The position numbers and the translations under genes are program-made. DNA of 64,000 nucleotides from Sphagnum magellanicum (taxonomy: Eukaryota > Streptophyta > Sphagnopsida > Sphagnales > Sphagnaceae): contig CM038919.1 in the NCBI GenBank assembly GCA_021904315.1, positions 434,001 to 498,000 of the forward strand, written 5' to 3'. Below the pieces are notes generated by a model. The model was not told where the DNA came from and ran no database searches. It saw only the letters and a list, made by a program, of their open reading frames with translations. Shown here in pieces: positions 59,991 to 64,000 of the stretch (within the stretch, counting starts at the first letter, position 1; every line of letters begins with the position of its first letter).

Positions 59991-62952
59991 TAAGTAGGTT
60001 TTATTGAAACCCAATTCCTGGATTGATATGTTTTTCTCTTAAAAAGATATTATTTAATCGTTATTGGTTGGATACCCAAATGAAATTTTCTTTTCTTGAT
60101 TTGTTCAAATTCATCATTCTTGTAAGTCAATATCATTTTTTGAGCTGAATCATAACCTTATATGTACTTGTAACTCATCGTGTTAAATGTTAGCCAACCT
60201 AGCTATAATTTGCCATCTATATTGTTTAGTGATGACATGAAAATTAACAAGTATCATTAATCTTTTGTCTATTGATTTCAATTTCTTAAACTTCACCAAG
60301 GACGATATGATTTACTTCCATATTTGAAATTTCATAGCTGGATTACATGCACAATTGCATTTTATTTTGTTCAATTGTAACAACCATGTTTACATAAGCA
60401 AAATTATTTCTAGGTGTAATACAACCATTGGAAGACTTGGATACCTTGCTATGAATCTAGTATGTGGAATTGAAACTTAGAGGTTAATAGCTTTTTTCTG
60501 TACAAACATGCCAAATTATAGTGGAAGTGTCTTCCACAACATCATCAAAAAAATTATTATCAAATTAGCAAAATCTGAAATGTCTGATTAGATCAGTGAT
60601 TTTTGGGGGTTTTTTGTGGAAATTTTTGGCAAAATTTCAACCCCAGAAATTAAGAGGAAAAAATCTGTCACAAAATGTTAGAGAATTATTTTTTTGGGTG
60701 AAGACAATGTAATCTCCTGTTTGACCCCCTAACCCCCCTTTCATCCCCAATTTGAGTATAGCCATAAAGTAAGCAAAACTAAGTACTGTACTGTTTACTG
60801 AAACCAGGTATCATCAGTTCACAAGATTTGCAGGAAATCTTTTATTATGAGGAGACTTGATTTAATGAATAATATGATCAGTAGTGAAGGCTAAGGTAAG
60901 GCAAATACATAACTAAGGTTGAAATTCCTGCCAGGACCAATTTAAGTGAGAATACCAGTTTGGTCCCCACTTTTGACAAAATTTGGGTCCAGTACCCCCC
61001 AGTTTGTGATAATTTGCAAAAACCATAACCCTATTATGTTTATGTAATGTCACTATTTTTTCCCCTTTTTCTTTAATTGATATTTCACATAATATCAAAC
61101 ATCCTATATGTAGAACCTGTGATTCTAAAACAATTGTTTAATCAAATTAGTGAATCCTTTAACCAAATTGATTGCCATTGAGGCTGTTCATCCCCATTCC
61201 AACAATTTTAACCTTCACAATCAAGCCTCATGGATTTAAACTTGTATGTTGTTGCATAAGTGGAACCCTAAATAACAGAATTTGTTGAATTTGTAAAGAC
61301 CTTTTTTTTTTTTTGGTTTTTTTTGGAAACAAGTGTGAAGAATCCATTGCAGGAAGAAGCAGAGCACCATTTGCAAAGAGATTTACAAGTATGTATTCCA
61401 TTATTACTGGAATAAACAAAAAAAACAATGGGTCTCAAGAAGATGACCTTTCTCTAGCCCTTCCCTCAAATAGGAGACTAGAAATGCAAACTGTGAGTTG
61501 TGCACTATTAGTCAGCTTATGATATTCTCAAGCTCTCCACTGGTGTTTTTTAATGAAATTTGCAATGTAGCTTTTAAGTAGCAATCATCCATAAGAACAT
61601 TTAACCATATTTGACCACATATGAAGTTACAAGTACACAATTTTTTAATCAACATTTTATATTTATGCCTACTGGCAGGTTGTTAGTAGGTGGGTAGAGA
61701 AAAAGAGCAACTGAGGTAACCACCATGGTTAGTTAAGGAACTGAAACCCAACAGAAAACCGTTTCCTGACCAATCACCATTCATCCTTCATGGTGCACTG
61801 GTGGGTGCTGGTTCACTGTGGTCTTCTATTTGAAGCATTAGCGTGAGTGTCAGCTTGGTGTCAGGTTTTAGTCTACTTTGGTGTTTGGTGTTTTGGTGCA
61901 CTGAACCAACCTTCCAAAAAAAGTGCTACAATCTTCTACTACCACTGTTTTGCTCATGATGAGTCATGTAAACAAGAGTAAAGCAGTGTTGCTGGGATAT
62001 GAAGATTTGAGGCATTTCTCAGGTTACCTATATGGAATATTCTTCAAAAAATTACAACATAAGGATATGCACAATAAAAAAATTACAAATATAGTTGACT
62101 GAACAGATATGTATTTTATTTTTATTTTTCATTTTGGTAGATATCCATTTTTTGGTTTTCAAACTCACTAATCACATGATATGTATAAAGGTTAGGAATA
62201 CATCTCGACTTTTGGAATTAATTTTCCAATCATAGACCTACCCCACTAGAGCATTAGAAAACATCTAAAAAACCAATAATTGTGGGGGAGTTGAACCTCA
62301 GTTCTTTAAAAAACCCTTGCCCAATGCAACACAAGTTTCTTGGCCCAACCACACCCCACATACAACCCCACAAAACCTAAGAACTTCAACTTGGTAAGCA
62401 TCCTTCAAGTTGAAGAAGAAGATTGAAGCTTGATTACACATTTATATGATTCTTCCTAGTAATAGAAGATCACACAGAGAGAAGGAGAGAGGGAGGATGT
62501 GGGTCCTTTTTTTGGGGGATAGGTAATGGGATGGATGGATACTTACTTTGATTAGGTTGGGTGGCTTTAGCTAGCTGCACATGCAAGATATATCTCTCCA
62601 CAAAGAACTTGAACCCAACTTCAATATCTACATCAAGAAGAACTTGATCATCATCATCATCATGTTTATGCCATAGAATGTGGGAACTTTGGCTCTAGGG
62701 CACAAAATCCTTGTACAAATCCACTATTGCCACTACTGCATACATTTGTTTCGGAAAATAATTGCAAACCAAACAAAACAACAAAGCCAAAGAAAATAGC
62801 ACTCTGACCTTAAACCTCAGACCTCACAAAGAGAGCACTTAAATGTTTAGAGTTCATACCTTCAACTTCATCAAACCTCTAACTTGATACAGTGATCTCA
62901 GACCTTTGAACTTCAACCTCACACCTTTGATTTGAGACCTTCGACCTCATAA
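59991..62952. other. AT-rich spacer with low-complexity ends
   Basis: No gene was recognised. A third copy of the TTTA(A/G)CCA...ATATGAA segment lies near 61590-61640. From about 62805 the DNA is rich in degenerate ACCT(T/C) motifs (ACCTCAGACCTCAC, AACCTCACACCTTTGA) that also resume right after the LEA remnant. Confidence 0.5.
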
Positions 62953-63541
62953 AAAACAGCAAAGGACAAGGCAAGTGAAGCAAAGGACACTACTACTCAA
63001 AAGGTGTCTGAATCAGCTCAAGCTACCAAAGAAAAAACTTGTCAAGTCACAAGTTGTGTTGCCTCAACCTTGGGAAAATCATATGAAAAGCCACACAAGA
63101 ATGATGAAGTTAGAAAAGATGAAACTCAATACGATGTTGCTCAAGAGGAATATGACTCTAGTGTTGGCTCAATTTTGGAACAATTGAAATAGAAGGTTGT
63201 TGAATTCTTTGGAACTATGTAACAAAAAACCAGTGAAACTGCTGAAAATGTTCAAGAGAAAGTTGGAAAAACAAAAGAGAATGTTGGTTCAGCTATAGAT
63301 GAAATAAAATAGAAGGCTTCTGAGATTATAAGAGTTGCCAAGGAAAAGGTAGGATCTATTATTGAAACAGCGAAGGATAAGACATTGGAAACATAAGGAT
63401 TTGCAAAAGAGAAGGTCTTTGAAACTACAAAAGTTACCAAGGAAAGGTTGGGTCTACATTGCAAACAACTAAGAATAAGACATATGAAATAAAAAAATCT
63501 ATAAAAGAAAAGGCCTCAAAGACTATAACAACTGCCAAGGA
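62953..63541 (+). pseudogene. LEA group 3 (LEA_4) protein fragment, pseudogenised
   Basis: One frame reads KTAKDKASEAKD, QATKEKTCQVT, QKTSETAENVQEKVGKTKEN, KASEII...AKEKVGSIIETAKDK and, after a one-base shift near 63445, KSIKEKASKTITTAKE. The repeating T/A-x-K-x-K-D/E-K-x-x-E pattern is the 11-residue LEA_4 repeat, an amphipathic helix former that protects cells during drying. Stops interrupt the frame at 63190 (TAG), 63220 (TAA), 63310 (TAG) and 63394 (TAA). There is no plausible start: the frame is entered from a TAA at 62950. It is a fragment embedded in repeat-like DNA. Confidence 0.8.
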
Positions 63542-63545
63542 ACCT

Positions 63546-64000
63546 TTGACCTTGCATGTTCACACCTCATAGAAAGTGTTCATAATTCATACTTCAAACC
63601 ATGCTCACATTCTCACTTCACAAAAAACATTGCAAGCATGATGCATTGCTGAAGAACTACACTTGAAACAAGGAGGATAGAAGAAAAGAAGACCATGCAA
63701 AGAATACGAGAAAATAGTAGACACTTTGCACTCAAATTTTGTTGCAAAAAATCACAAATCACAAGTCCAACCAAGGTTTATAAATGACATGCATTTTGCA
63801 TGTTGCACTCAAAGCTTTGTTGCAAATACTTTTGCACTTTGCATTCCACAAAGTATGAAACATTAAACCTTAAACGTTGTGAGTTCCATCTTGATCTAAC
63901 CATAATCCCTAATCCCTAACCAATCATATGCCAAAATGCATCGATTATGCGTTGGATATGCATATTCATATTATGCATATTCGGGCATATCCATCCATGA
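63546..64000. other. Spacer at the window end
   Basis: No gene recognised. There are TTTGCA-rich repeats around 63720-63850 and TATGCATAT/GCATATTC motifs at the very end. Confidence 0.5.

Noticed and set aside
60680..60775. Inverted third copy of the GGGTGAA-rich repeat
   Set aside because: Only short C-rich strings match and the block order differs from the 20318 and 36984 copies.
1..64000. CRISPR arrays, bacterial operons, rRNA or tRNA genes
   Set aside because: No spaced identical repeats, operon-like gene spacing, rRNA cores or tRNA cloverleaf signatures were seen; the window is eukaryotic.

Overview
The window is nuclear DNA of a land plant, most likely a fern. Genes are split by canonical GT-AG introns. 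There is a chloroplast-type NAD kinase fused to a phosphatase-like domain, an alpha-expansin, and a DYW-class PPR pseudogene whose repeats closely resemble the very large PPR families of ferns. The long AT-rich spaces between genes are filled with decaying repeats. The species call is inference from family resemblance, not proof.

Layout. (1) 41-1782 +: last two exons of a DEAH-box RNA helicase of the DHX37/Dhr1 type (ribosome biogenesis); the rest lies left of the window. (2) 6672-11779 +: an 11-exon gene for a Tat-SF1/Cus2/ELF9-type splicing factor. (3) 13181-14539 +: a two-exon LYR-family mitochondrial protein missed by simple ORF calling. (4) 21978-27290 +: an eight-exon NADK2-type NAD kinase. 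(5) 29776-31330 +: a frameshifted PPR-DYW pseudogene. (6) 33235-34396 -: a three-exon alpha-expansin with an extra 5' UTR intron. (7) 41205-42135 +: coding remnant resembling the end of a non-LTR retrotransposon. (8) 43449-49473 +: a complete but inactivated Ty3/gypsy chromovirus with two 313-bp LTRs. (9) 52474-52914 +: an LTO1/Yae1-domain gene. (10) 62953-63541 +: a LEA group 3 pseudogene fragment. The rest is repeats: a 201-bp Tourist-like MITE, a dispersed family with three copies, minisatellites, tandem duplications and homopolymers.

The live genes are unrelated housekeeping or cell-wall functions (rRNA processing, splicing, Fe-S or mitochondrial assembly, NADP supply, wall loosening), each with its own promoter. 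Some promoters carry telo-box-like AAACCCT elements.

Most interesting observation: the chromovirus appears to be self-priming. Ten bases placed two bases after the 5' LTR (43764-43773) are an exact reverse complement of ten bases that start 33 bp downstream of the LTR TATA box (43681-43690), where the transcript should begin. No TGG-type tRNA primer site is visible. This is the Tf1/sushi arrangement, unusual for a plant element. Its reading frames are closed by eight TAG and two TGA codons and no TAA, as expected from loss of methylated C in CAG and CGA. Other items worth a look are a long imperfect hairpin at 31520-31655, a helicase C-terminus echoed three times in its own 3' flank, and an LFR-for-LYR change in the LYR protein.
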